A stretch of DNA of 64,000 nt from Methanocella_A sp963792125. Its GTDB lineage: Archaea > Halobacteriota > Methanocellia > Methanocellales > Methanocellaceae. Positions 54,673-63,456 of the stretch are shown in pieces (position 1 is the first letter of the stretch; the number at the start of each line of letters is the position of its first letter). The stretch is taken from contig CAWBVA010000012.1 in assembly GCA_963792125.1 (NCBI GenBank), positions 558,001 to 622,000 on the forward strand, given 5' to 3'. The notes under the pieces are model-generated. The model made no database searches. It worked only from the letters and a program-made list of their open reading frames with translations, and was not told the DNA's origin. The position numbers and the translations under genes are program-made.

Positions 54673-56964
54673 ATGACTGACAATAAAAATGAAGTAACAC
54701 TAAAAGTACAGGAAGCATACCACAGAGACGTAGGCCGAGGCATCGCTCGCATTGATATGGAGACGATGCGCCAGCTCGGCATGGTCAGCGGCGACATCAT
54801 CGAGATCGAGGGCAAAGGCGCGACCGCTACCGCAGTAGTCTGGCCTGGATACCCCAGCGAAGAGGGAAAAGGAGTCATTCTCATCGATGGCAACATCAGA
54901 TCGAACGCGAGAGTCGGCATAGACGACCGCGTGAAGGTCCGAAAAATCCAGGCAAAGCCGGCGGAGCGCATCACGCTCGCGCCGACGCAGCCCGTCCGTA
55001 TCACGGGCGGCGAATATTACCTGCTGAAGCTGCTGGAAGGCAGGCCAATCTCCAAAGGGCAGACGATTCGCGTCGAGATGCTGGGCAGCCCCATGACATT
55101 CGTGGTCACGGCCACGCGGCCGACGGGCACCGTCATCGCCGACATGCGGACCGAAGTGACGATTAGCGACAAGCCGGCCGAGGCTGGCAAGGTCGAGAAG
55201 GTGCCGAGGATATCCTACGAGGACATCGGCGGCCTGAAGCGGGAGATCGGGCTCGTCAGGGAAATGATCGAGCTGCCGCTGCGGCACCCGGAGATATTCC
55301 AGAAGCTGGGCATCGAGCCGCCCAAGGGCGTGCTGCTGTTCGGCCCGCCGGGAACGGGCAAGACCATGATCGCCAAGGCCGTGGCGAGCGAAACGGACGC
55401 TCATTTCATCAACATCAGCGGCCCGGAGATCATGTCCAAGTACTACGGCGAGTCGGAGAAACAGCTCCGCGACATCTTCAAGGAAGCCGAGGATAACGCC
55501 CCGTCGATCATATTCATCGACGAGATCGACTCCATCGCACCCAAACGCGAGGAGGTATCGGGCGAGGTCGAGCGGCGTGTGGTCGCCCAGCTGCTTTCGC
55601 TGATGGACGGCCTGCAGTCGCGCGGCCAGGTAGTCGTCGTGGCGGCGACCAACCGCCCTAACGCCATCGACCCGGCGCTGCGCAGAGGCGGCAGGTTCGA
55701 CCGTGAGATAGAGATAGGCGTGCCTGACAAGACAGGGCGGCTTGAGATCCTCCACGTACACACGAGGGGAATGCCGCTCGCCGAGAACGTAAACCTTGAA
55801 AGGATCGCCGACATCACCCACGGCTTCGTGGGCGCCGACATGGCCGCACTGTGCAAAGAGGCTGCCATGCACGCGCTGCGGCTCATCCTCCCGCAGATCA
55901 ACATAGAGGAGGAGATACCGCAGGAAGTGCTGGACAAGCTCCAGATCACGGGCGACGACTTCATGGAGGCGCTGAAGAACATCGAGCCGTCGGCAATGCG
56001 TGAAGTGTTCGTCGAGGTGCCCGATGTCCACTGGACGGACGTGGGCGGCCTGGACAATATCAAGCAGGAGCTGAAGGAGTCGGTGGAGTGGCCGCTGAAG
56101 TACAAGGATGTGTTCAGCGCCACGAACACGAGCCCGCCCAAGGGCATACTCCTGTTCGGCCCGCCCGGAACGGGCAAGACGCTGATCGCCAAGGCCGTGG
56201 CCAACGAGTCCGAGGCCAACTTCATCAGCATCAAAGGGCCGGAAGTCCTGTCGAAATGGGTCGGCGAGTCGGAGAAGGCAGTGCGTGAGACGTTCCGCAA
56301 GGCCAGACAGAGCGCGCCGACGATCATCTTCTTCGACGAGATCGACGCCATCGCCCCGACGAGAGGCGCCGGGTTCGGCGACTCCCATGTGACCGAGCGG
56401 GTGATCAGCCAGATGCTGACCGAGCTGGACGGCCTGGAGGAACTGCACAACGTCGTAGTGATAGCCGCGACCAACCGGCCGGACATGGTAGACACGGCCC
56501 TGCTGCGGCCGGGAAGGCTGGACAGGCTGCTGTACATACCGCCGCCCGACGAGGCTTCGAGGCTGAAGATATTCCAGATACACACTGCCGGCAAGCCGGT
56601 GGCGAAAGACGTGAACCTGGAGCAGCTCGCCCGGGATTCGAAGGACTACGTGGGCGCGGACATCGAGGCGGTGTGCCGAGAGGCGGCCATGCTGGCGATC
56701 CGCGAGTACATCACCCCGGACATGAGCCCCGAGGAAGCCAGGAAGAACGCTGGCACCATCCAGATAAAGATGAAGAACTTCCAGGCGGCGCTGAAGAAGG
56801 TGCGCCCGACGGTCTCCCGGGACGTGGCCCAGCGCTACGAGCGGCTCACCGAGGAGTTCGCCCGCCATGTGGTGGGCGACTTCGAGGACACGACGAAGAC
56901 GAAGGAAGAGAAGAAACCGAAGAAGGAAGAAAAGAAGCCGGCCGAGGTCAGGACGGCTTCATAA
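54673..56964 (+). CDS. cdc48: Cdc48/VAT-type AAA+ ATPase (first copy)
   Basis: Unfoldase that feeds proteins to the proteasome. The 763 aa protein has the double-psi barrel N domain (KVQEAYHRDVGRGIARIDME, about 10-100), D1 with GPPGTGKT (about 224-231) and IIFIDEIDSIAPKR, and D2 with GPPGTGKT (about 496-503) and IIFFDEIDAIAPTRG. The tail is Lys/Glu-rich, without the hydrophobic HbYX end (it ends VRTAS). ATG 54673 follows GAGGTGA; an upstream ATG lies inside the decamer repeat. It is followed within 20 bp by hsp20. A second copy lies at 59.3-61.5 kb. Confidence 0.95.
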   Translation: MTDNKNEVTLKVQEAYHRDVGRGIARIDMETMRQLGMVSGDIIEIEGKGATATAVVWPGYPSEEGKGVILIDGNIRSNARVGIDDRVKVRKIQAKPAERITLAPTQPVRITGGEYYLLKLLEGRPISKGQTIRVEMLGSPMTFVVTATRPTGTVIADMRTEVTISDKPAEAGKVEKVPRISYEDIGGLKREIGLVREMIELPLRHPEIFQKLGIEPPKGVLLFGPPGTGKTMIAKAVASETDAHFINISGPEIMSKYYGESEKQLRDIFKEAEDNAPSIIFIDEIDSIAPKREEVSGEVERRVVAQLLSLMDGLQSRGQVVVVAATNRPNAIDPALRRGGRFDREIEIGVPDKTGRLEILHVHTRGMPLAENVNLERIADITHGFVGADMAALCKEAAMHALRLILPQINIEEEIPQEVLDKLQITGDDFMEALKNIEPSAMREVFVEVPDVHWTDVGGLDNIKQELKESVEWPLKYKDVFSATNTSPPKGILLFGPPGTGKTLIAKAVANESEANFISIKGPEVLSKWVGESEKAVRETFRKARQSAPTIIFFDEIDAIAPTRGAGFGDSHVTERVISQMLTELDGLEELHNVVVIAATNRPDMVDTALLRPGRLDRLLYIPPPDEASRLKIFQIHTAGKPVAKDVNLEQLARDSKDYVGADIEAVCREAAMLAIREYITPDMSPEEARKNAGTIQIKMKNFQAALKKVRPTVSRDVAQRYERLTEEFARHVVGDFEDTTKTKEEKKPKKEEKKPAEVRTAS

Positions 56965-56981
56965 CCCAGGAGATGATTACT

Positions 56982-57482
56982 ATGACATCGAAGAAGAGGA
57001 AGGAACCCTTCGACATATTCAGGGACTTCGACGAGATGTTCAACGAGATGCTGCACGAGATGGAGTCGGGGATAGAGTCGGGGAACGTCCCCAGGGGAGG
57101 ACCGTTCTTCTACGGCTTCTCCTGGAACCAGCACCCCGGCGAAGAGCCGGAGGTCCGCGAGTTCGGCAACATCCGCCCCGGCAGGGACAACGTCGAGATC
57201 GGCGAGCGCAAGCCGCTGGTCGACGTGTTCGACACCGATGACACTGTGCAGGTGGTCGCCGAGATGCCAGGCATCGAGAAGTCCGATGTCGACCTTAGCG
57301 TCGACGGCAGGAACCTGGAAATCCACGCAGCCCGGGGCGACCGCCGCTACAACGAGACGGTCGAGCTGCCGGCCGGCGTGGTGGAGGACAGCGCTAAGGC
57401 GACCTACAAGAACGGCGTCCTCGAGGTCACCCTCAAGAAGAGCCCGAAGGCGAAGAACAGGAAGAAGATCGACGTAGAGTAG
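56982..57482 (+). CDS. hsp20: Small heat-shock protein Hsp20
   Basis: A 166 aa chaperone. The alpha-crystallin domain runs from about residue 68 to 160: KPLVDVFDTDDTVQVVAEMP, VDLSVDGRNLEIHAARGDRR, VELPAGVVEDSAKATYKNG and VLEVTLKKSP. The last residues KKIDVE supply an I-x-V tail motif. The N-terminal part is Met/Phe-rich, used for substrate binding. ATG 56982 follows AGGAGATG. The arrangement with cdc48 links holding and unfolding in one transcript. Confidence 0.93.
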   Translation: MTSKKRKEPFDIFRDFDEMFNEMLHEMESGIESGNVPRGGPFFYGFSWNQHPGEEPEVREFGNIRPGRDNVEIGERKPLVDVFDTDDTVQVVAEMPGIEKSDVDLSVDGRNLEIHAARGDRRYNETVELPAGVVEDSAKATYKNGVLEVTLKKSPKAKNRKKIDVE

Positions 57483-57551
57483 ACGGGCGTCCCTGGATGC
57501 CCGTCTCCTGATTTTTTATTATAGTCATTCATGTGAATGTTGTATACGCTG

Positions 57552-57671
57552 ATAAGGCACCTAACACAGAGTACACAGAGTTCACAGGGTTAACAAAGTT
57601 TTATTTAGAAGATGCTACGGTAGCCATTTCTTTAAACGTACTCTGTGTACGTCTGTGTCTGAGGTGCCTTA
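57552..57671. repeat. Inverted repeat of ACACAGAG-type words
   Basis: The left arm 57552-57592 (from ATAAGGCACCTAACACAGAG) pairs with the right arm 57631-57671 (to TGTGTCTGAGGTGCCTTAT). The outer 10 bp and CACAGAGTAC/GTACTCTGTG match perfectly. It lies between the convergent hsp20 and DUF1614 genes. Confidence 0.85.
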
Positions 57672-57806
57672 TGAGCCATGTACAAAAAGATACAGGAATG
57701 GCTATTAATTACTGTCACCATTGCTGATTCCAGGACATTCGTTCGCGCGCACGAGCGTCCGCCTGCCAGACACATGGCCAGCCGGGGTTCAGGCGATTTG
57801 CGCATT

Positions 57807-58520
57807 TTAAACGAAAAAGCAGGCAACGATGGTGGACAGCACGCCAGTGAGGAAGATGCCGTCGAAGGTGCCGAAGCCGCCCGCGTTGATGCTGCTGGCG
57901 CTCAGCTTCTGCAGCCGCAGCACGTTATGGAGCATGGTGCCGAGGATAGTACCGATGACGCCGGAGACAAAGGCGAGGCGTGCACAGTTGTACAGTCCGC
58001 CCCCGTAAAGGCTCAGTCCCAGCAAGGCCACGCCCAGCGAGAGCAATGGCGGGACGAGGGCAGGCACGTAATACCCGACGCTCCGGGAAGGCTTCGAGAG
58101 CAGGAAGATGCCAATCGATACGATGGCGATGGAGAGCAGCACTGTGAGGGGTTGTAGCGACAGGACAAAGTAGGCCGAGGCCAGCAGCATGAAGATGCAG
58201 CCCCCGAGATTGACATAAACGACCGTATTGTGGCCGTGCCACACCGGGAGCGGGTACTTCATGCCCAGGTAGGACACGTACCGCTGCTCGCTGTCCCGCC
58301 GGCTCTTGAACTCGAAGACGGGCAGGTTCACCACGCCGCCGACAAGGATGGTCATGTACAGCGCCACCGACTCGAAGACCGACAGCCCCAGCACATTATG
58401 CAGCGCCGGGCCCGGGCTCCATTCGAGCAGCGCAGAGACCGCCAGCAGCATGAAAGGGAGCGCTAGCAGAAAGATAAAGAACGGCAGCGAGACCGGTAAA
58501 AAGAAAATGTTTTTCTTCAT
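57807..58520 (-). CDS. DUF1614 membrane protein
   Basis: A 237 aa protein with about seven helices and the family's MTILVGGVVNLPVFEF and GGFGTFDGIFLTGVLSTIVA blocks. DUF1614 is widespread in methanogens and bacteria without an established role. It follows the PRC-barrel gene by 14 bp and is likely in one transcript with it. Confidence 0.8.
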   Translation of the reverse strand: MKKNIFFLPVSLPFFIFLLALPFMLLAVSALLEWSPGPALHNVLGLSVFESVALYMTILVGGVVNLPVFEFKSRRDSEQRYVSYLGMKYPLPVWHGHNTVVYVNLGGCIFMLLASAYFVLSLQPLTVLLSIAIVSIGIFLLSKPSRSVGYYVPALVPPLLSLGVALLGLSLYGGGLYNCARLAFVSGVIGTILGTMLHNVLRLQKLSASSINAGGFGTFDGIFLTGVLSTIVACFFV

Positions 58521-58534
58521 TCTGTGTATGAAGG

Positions 58535-58798
58535 TTACTTGCTGACTGCCATGGACGCTTTCTTGTCCACGACGATGTAGTCGCTGATCGCCCGTACGGC
58601 GGAGAACGGGATAAGGACCATGCCGTCCTGGGTCTCGTAGTTGTCCACGTTCAGTGTCATGTCCGGGCGAATGATGAGGTTCACCAGATCGCCGGTCCTC
58701 ATGTCAACGGTGATGTTGTACAGGATGCCCATTTCCGAACCGTCGGTACCCATTACTTTCTTGTTGGAAAGCTCCTTCTTTGCCATCTTTTTGACCAT
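58535..58798 (-). CDS. PRC-barrel domain protein
   Basis: An 87 aa single PRC-barrel: KVMGTDGSEMGILYNITVD and RTGDLVNLIIRPDM, then DGMVLIPFSAVRAISDYIVV. Stand-alone archaeal members are thought to take part in RNA handling or cell division; no direct evidence exists here. ATG 58798 is used because GAGGGA lies four bases upstream; a longer frame begins six codons earlier. Confidence 0.85.
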   Translation of the reverse strand: MVKKMAKKELSNKKVMGTDGSEMGILYNITVDMRTGDLVNLIIRPDMTLNVDNYETQDGMVLIPFSAVRAISDYIVVDKKASMAVSK

Positions 58799-58895
58799 AA
58801 AATCCCTCGAATCCATCTCCTACGCGCCACGACAAGCGGCGGCCCATAGATATGATACTCGTAATTATAGCGTTACCATTTAATAAATTTCGCAT

Positions 58896-59269
58896 GCTAT
58901 AAGTGCTTTGTGCTTGCTGGTTTTAGCGGGGCTCAAGCTGGCATTTCGCAGGGGCTGCACGGGCGGCCTTGTTCCAAAAAGGCTTCCCTGGGTCGCGACA
59001 CCGGACGCCTGCGCCGAAAGCACTAATGGGATAGTTTGGGAAGGGGACAGGGGGAACCGTTTACAAAAGGTTCCCCTGTACGCTTAGCCTTTTCTCGCAA
59101 TCATACACTTCGTTCTTAACATCGTGGCTGCAGTGCAGCATGATTCAATATCGTACGTTGTGTGCAGAGCCGGCTCAGCCGTGTACAACAATAGCAAAAA
59201 GGATAAAAAATGAATAATCGGACACAGTGCCTGCGGGATTAACCCGGGCCTCCGTGCCCTCTGTCATGC
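58896..59269. repeat. Intergenic region with two hairpins
   Basis: 370 bp without a gene. GGCCTTGTTCCAAAAAGGC at 58965-58983 is identical to the loop region at 41182-41200. ACAGGGGGAACC (59048-59059) pairs with GGTTCCCCTGT (59069-59079) around GTTTACAAAA. A single CCTCCGTGCCCTCTGT word at 59252-59267 abuts the next stop codon. Confidence 0.65.
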
Positions 59270-61499
59270 TCAGAGATACTCGGGCGTGAGGAACGCCTTC
59301 TGGACGTCCTTCGGCGTGCCGCCCTTGAAGTGGTCCTTGATCGCCTTGTAGTAGTTCGTGACCATGTCGTTCATGGTGGGCTTGACCTTCTTGATCGCCT
59401 CGTGGAAATGCTTCGCGCTTACTTCTTTAGCGTCGAAGTTCTCACGCATCGCCAGCATGGCCGCCTCTCTGCAGACGGCCTCGATGTCGCTGCCCACGTA
59501 GTTGTCAGTCATATCTGCCATCTGGTTCAGGTCGACGTCCGCTGCCAGCGGCATGTTCCTCGCGTGTATCTTGAAGATGCCGACGCGGCCTTCTTTCGAC
59601 GGTGCGCCCACGTAGACGAGACGGTCGAACCGTCCCGGCCTCATCAGCGCCGGGTCGATGATGTCCGGCCTGTTCGATGCGCCGATGACCACTACGCCTT
59701 CAAGCTCTACTAAGCCGTCCAGTTCCGTCAGGATCTGGTTGACCACCCGCTCCGACACGCGGCTGCCATCGTCGCCGCCGCCTCTTGCCGGCGCCAGTGC
59801 GTCCAGCTCATCGAAGAAGATGATGCTAGGCGAGACCTGGCGGGCTTTGCGGAACGTTTCCCTGACCGCCTTCTCTGACTCGCCAACCCATTTGGACAGC
59901 AGCTCAGGCCCGCGGATGTTGACGAAGTTGGCCTCCGACTCGCCGGCCACCGCCCTCGCGAGCAGAGTTTTGCCGGTGCCCGGGGGACCGTATAGCACGA
60001 TACCCTTGGGCGGCTTGATGCCCATCTCGGTGAACCTCTTCGGGTTGCGGAGCGGCCATTCGATGGCCTCGATGATCTCCTGTCTGGCCTCGTCCAGGCC
60101 GCCGACATCCGACCAGCGGGTGTTGGTCGCCTCGATGAAGATCTCTCTCATCGCGGACGGCTGCACCTCTTTCAGCGCTGCAGTGAAGTCGTCGCCGTAG
60201 ACGCGCATCTTCTCCAGGAACTCCCGGGGGATTTCCTTGTCCAGGTCGATGTCCGGCAAATACCGTCTCAACGCCTTCATTGCGGCTTCCTTGCACAGCC
60301 CTGACAGGTCCGCGCCCACGAAGCCGTGAGTCGTCGCCGAGATGCGTACCAGGTCGACGTTCTCCAGCGGCATGCCCCGGGAGTGGATCTGGAGGATCTC
60401 CAGCCGGTCGGGGGCATCCGGCACGCCGATCTCGATCTCGCGGTCGAAGCGGCCTGCACGGCGCAGCGCCGGGTCGATGGCGTCCAGCCGGTTCGTGGCG
60501 CCGATGACCACGACCTGGCCCCGCTCTTCGAGGCCGTCCATCATGGTGAGCAATTGTGCCACGACACGGCGCTCTACCTCGCCGGTGACGTCCTCTCGCT
60601 TGGGAGCGATGGAGTCCAGCTCGTCGATGAATATGATCGACGGCGCTGGAGTCGCGGGCGTTCTCGAATATCTCGCGAAGCCGCTGTTCGGATTCGCCGT
60701 AGTACTTGGACATGATCTCCGGCCCGGCGATGGAGTAGAACTCTGCGCCGCACTCGTTGGCCACCGCTTTCGCGAGCAGCGTTTTTCCCGTTCCCGGGGG
60801 CCCGTGGAGCAATACGCCCTTGGGTGGGTCGATGCCCAGCCGCTGGAACAGCTCCGGGTGCTTCATGGGCAGCTCGATCATCTCGCGGACGCGCTGTACT
60901 TCCTCGCGCAGCCCGCCGATGTCCTCGTAGGTGATGCCGGTCGTCTTGTACTCTTCGTAGCCGCGGACCGGCTTGTCTCGCAGCTCTATCTCCGTGTTCT
61001 CGTTAATGAGCGCCGGCCCGGTCGGGTCGACCTTGACGGCGATAAGCGGGATGGCCTGGTTAGACAGCGTCCGTCCCATGAACGGGTTGGTCATGCTGCT
61101 CATCAAGGGCACCACGTCGCCCAGGATGATCGGCCGCTTCAGGAGCTGGTGCTTGATCATCTCCACCGCGTTGCCGCTGAACTGGATGGCCGTGCCCTCG
61201 GGCGGCGCCAGCACGATGTGCTGCGCGTCCTTCACGGTGGCCTTCCTCACTTTCACCCGCTCGCCGATGCCTACGTCAGCGTTCTGCCTGGTGAAGCCGT
61301 CGATGCGGATCATTTCCTGGCCCCAGTCCTGCTTCTCGGCACGCCATACCTTGGCCACGGTATTGCGCTTGCCTTCGATCTCAATGATGTCCCCCGGCGA
61401 GAGCTTCAGCTCCAGGAGGGTGTTAGGGTCAATGCGGGCGATGCCCCGGCCGAAATCGCTGGGCAGCGCCTTTGCAACCTTTAGATATAGCTCTTTCAT
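59270..61499 (-). CDS. Cdc48/VAT-type AAA+ ATPase, second copy (apparent frameshift)
   Basis: A paralogue of the 54.7 kb gene, about 743 aa after correction. It has the N domain (VAKALPSDFGRGIARIDPNT), D1 Walker A GPPGTGKT (about 232-239) and D2 Walker A GPPGTGKT (about 506-513), with FFDELDALAPARGG in D2. Near 60643-60652 one extra base inside the D1 Walker B region breaks the frame between ENARDS and PSIIFIDELDSIAPKR. GGGGAG before ATG 61499 is a strong ribosome site. The C-terminus ends KAFLTPEYL, so the last residues are L-x-P-E-Y-L, close to a hydrophobic-Tyr-X proteasome-docking tail, unlike the first copy. Confidence 0.93.
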
Positions 61500-61935
61500 A
61501 AGACTCCCCGTATTATCCTGATGATTCTAATGTAAATCGTCCTCTGTGCTCCGTAACTATATTCAAATGTCAGCATTATTATTGGAATATCTGATTATTT
61601 AACGTAGTTGGTGCTGTTCACCTGCTATAGAGGTTTACACTGCCCGCTTTTTAGGATGAAAGCGGGAAAAGGTGCGATGACATCATGTATATATTGTTCG
61701 TACAAAAAGTTTCTCGATGATAACTCGACTGGCACGGGCGCCGCCCCTTTTTCCGGCTGACGCCACTTCCTGCAGCCGGAGAGGTAAAATCCGGGCAATC
61801 TTCAAGTAATTTAATTAACATTACTGCCCAATCTTCATTCTGCGCATTGCCACGGAGGCTCGTGGCAGACGGCAGTCGTACTATGATTAAGGCTATAAGA
61901 GCATAGTGACATTCATTGGTGGGAACGGTGAAATT
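61500..61935. other. Intergenic region with divergent promoters
   Basis: 435 bp between cdc48 (second copy) and larC. It has several AT-rich stretches (61559-61600, 61683-61693) but no clear TATA assignment. A long minus-strand ORF here (61651-62193) is judged to be chance. Confidence 0.4.
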
Positions 61936-63144
61936 TTGAAGTGCCTGATCTTCGATCCCTATTGCGGAGCCAGCGAGCAGATGATACTCGGTGCCCTGCT
62001 GGGCTGTGGCGCCGACGAGTGGCGGGTCAAGGGCGCGGTGGAGGGCCTGAGCGGTGCCCCGCTCCTTGTGCGCGACGTCCGTAAGGATGGCAGAGCGGTG
62101 AAAATCGCGGAGATCGACGATAAGAATGCCCGCGGAGTCTGGCCTGCCTACCTGACGAAAGACGAGGCGCTGAACAAGCTGTTCGTGGCCCACGAGAACG
62201 AGCCGGTCAGGACCGACGCCCAGTGCATCGTGCGGTCCATCATCGATGCCAGGGAGAAAGCCGGCAGCGGCGAGCCTGCCATAAGCCTCGGCTCTGTCGC
62301 CATGATCCTGGGGGTCTGCACGGCCTATGATACGCTGGGCCGGCCGTACATCCAGTCGACGCCCGTAGCCATGGGCGGCGGCATGATCGATACGGCATGC
62401 GGCAAGATGCCCGTGCCGACGCCGGAGACCATGGCGGTCCTCAACGGCTCAGGGCTGATGGTACAGGGCGGCCCGTTCGAGGGCGAATTGCTCACGCTGG
62501 AGGGCGCCGCCATACTCGCCTATCTGGTCAACGCCTCAGGCAGGTACTACCCGGAGAACCGGACCATCGCGACCGGCTACGGCCAGGGCTATCTCGAGCT
62601 GCCGGTCCCGGACGTGCTCCGGACGGTGCTCTGCGAGGTAGACGACGCCATGATCGCCGACCGCATCGAGCTGCTGGAGACCAATGTTGACGACGTGACA
62701 GGAGAAGTGCTCGGCAACCTGATCGAGGAGCTGATCGAGATGGGCGCCCGTGATGTGAGCATCATCCCGGCCACCATGAAGAAAGGCCGGAGCGGCCAGC
62801 TCATCCGCGTCGTGTGCAAGGCGGAGGACGGCCCGGCGCTCTCCCGGCGCATCATGCTGGAGACCGGCTCGCTGGGCGTGCGGGTCATACCGGTCAAGCA
62901 CCGGCACATCGCGCAGCGGGAGGTCAAGGTCATCAACGTGTGCGTGGACGAGAACACGTACCCCCTGCGCTTCAAGGTGGCCACGGACACCAACGGCCAC
63001 ATCCTGGACCTTTCGGTCGAGTACGACGATGCCAGGCGCGTCTCCCGCGAGCTGTCGATGCCGCTGAAGACGGTCATCCGCAAGACCGAGGCCGAGGCGT
63101 GGCTACAGTACGACCAGACGTGCGGCAAGGAGAAAAAGCCCTGA
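61936..63144 (+). CDS. larC: LarC-type nickel-pincer cofactor nickel insertase
   Basis: LarC inserts nickel into the pyridinium thiocarboxylate cofactor used by lactate racemase and related enzymes. The 402 aa single-chain protein has the N-terminal LIFDPYCGASEQMILGALLG, where the usual SGDM is SEQM, then YIQSTPVAMGGGMIDTACGKMPVPTPET and the C-terminal LLETNVDDVTGEVLGNLIEE, MKKGRSGQLIRVVC and SLGVRVIPVKH. TTG 61936 is chosen because GGTGAA lies six bases upstream and the family starts there; GTG 61906 is the longer option. No larA, larB or larE is in the window. Confidence 0.88.
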   Translation: MKCLIFDPYCGASEQMILGALLGCGADEWRVKGAVEGLSGAPLLVRDVRKDGRAVKIAEIDDKNARGVWPAYLTKDEALNKLFVAHENEPVRTDAQCIVRSIIDAREKAGSGEPAISLGSVAMILGVCTAYDTLGRPYIQSTPVAMGGGMIDTACGKMPVPTPETMAVLNGSGLMVQGGPFEGELLTLEGAAILAYLVNASGRYYPENRTIATGYGQGYLELPVPDVLRTVLCEVDDAMIADRIELLETNVDDVTGEVLGNLIEELIEMGARDVSIIPATMKKGRSGQLIRVVCKAEDGPALSRRIMLETGSLGVRVIPVKHRHIAQREVKVINVCVDENTYPLRFKVATDTNGHILDLSVEYDDARRVSRELSMPLKTVIRKTEAEAWLQYDQTCGKEKKP

Positions 63145-63160
63145 AAAGATTCAAGACTCT

Positions 63161-63380
63161 AAGGTTCCAAGAGAAGGCGCCAAGACGCCACTTTTAGCAA
63201 CCGAAGGTTTCAAGGTGCCAAGTCTTTTTTATAATTTTAAGGCGCCAGGCGCCAGAAAGTCGTTGCTTATGATCATAAAATTATATTTGTAGCCCGACAC
63301 CATAATATTAAAAAAGAACTTGGCGCCTTGAAACCTTCGGTGGCTAAAAGTGGCGTCTTGGCGCCTTCTCTTGGATCCTT
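63161..63380. repeat. Long inverted repeat of GGCGCCAAG-type words
   Basis: The left arm 63161-63222 and the right arm 63318-63380 are near-perfect reverse complements over about 62 bp. They contain AAGAGAAGGCGCCAAGACGC and CACTTTTAGC followed by ACCGAAGGTTTCAAG. A third, unpaired copy of part of the arm is at 51.4 kb. It lies between convergent larC and the Gly/Phe-rich gene. Confidence 0.92.
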
Positions 63381-63456
63381 AGGCGCCTTACGTCAAAGAT
63401 AGTGGTTCCCGGCGTGATTAGCCGGGCCACGATCTCTATGTCCTCTCAATCCTCGC

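Noticed and set aside
54700..56868. 722-codon minus-strand ORF opposite cdc48
   Set aside because: Antisense shadow of a high-GC gene; no domain, no ribosome site, and the opposite strand is unmistakably an AAA+ ATPase.
61651..62193. Minus-strand ORF upstream of larC
   Set aside because: It overlaps the larC start region antisense and then non-coding AT-rich DNA; no ribosome site or domain.
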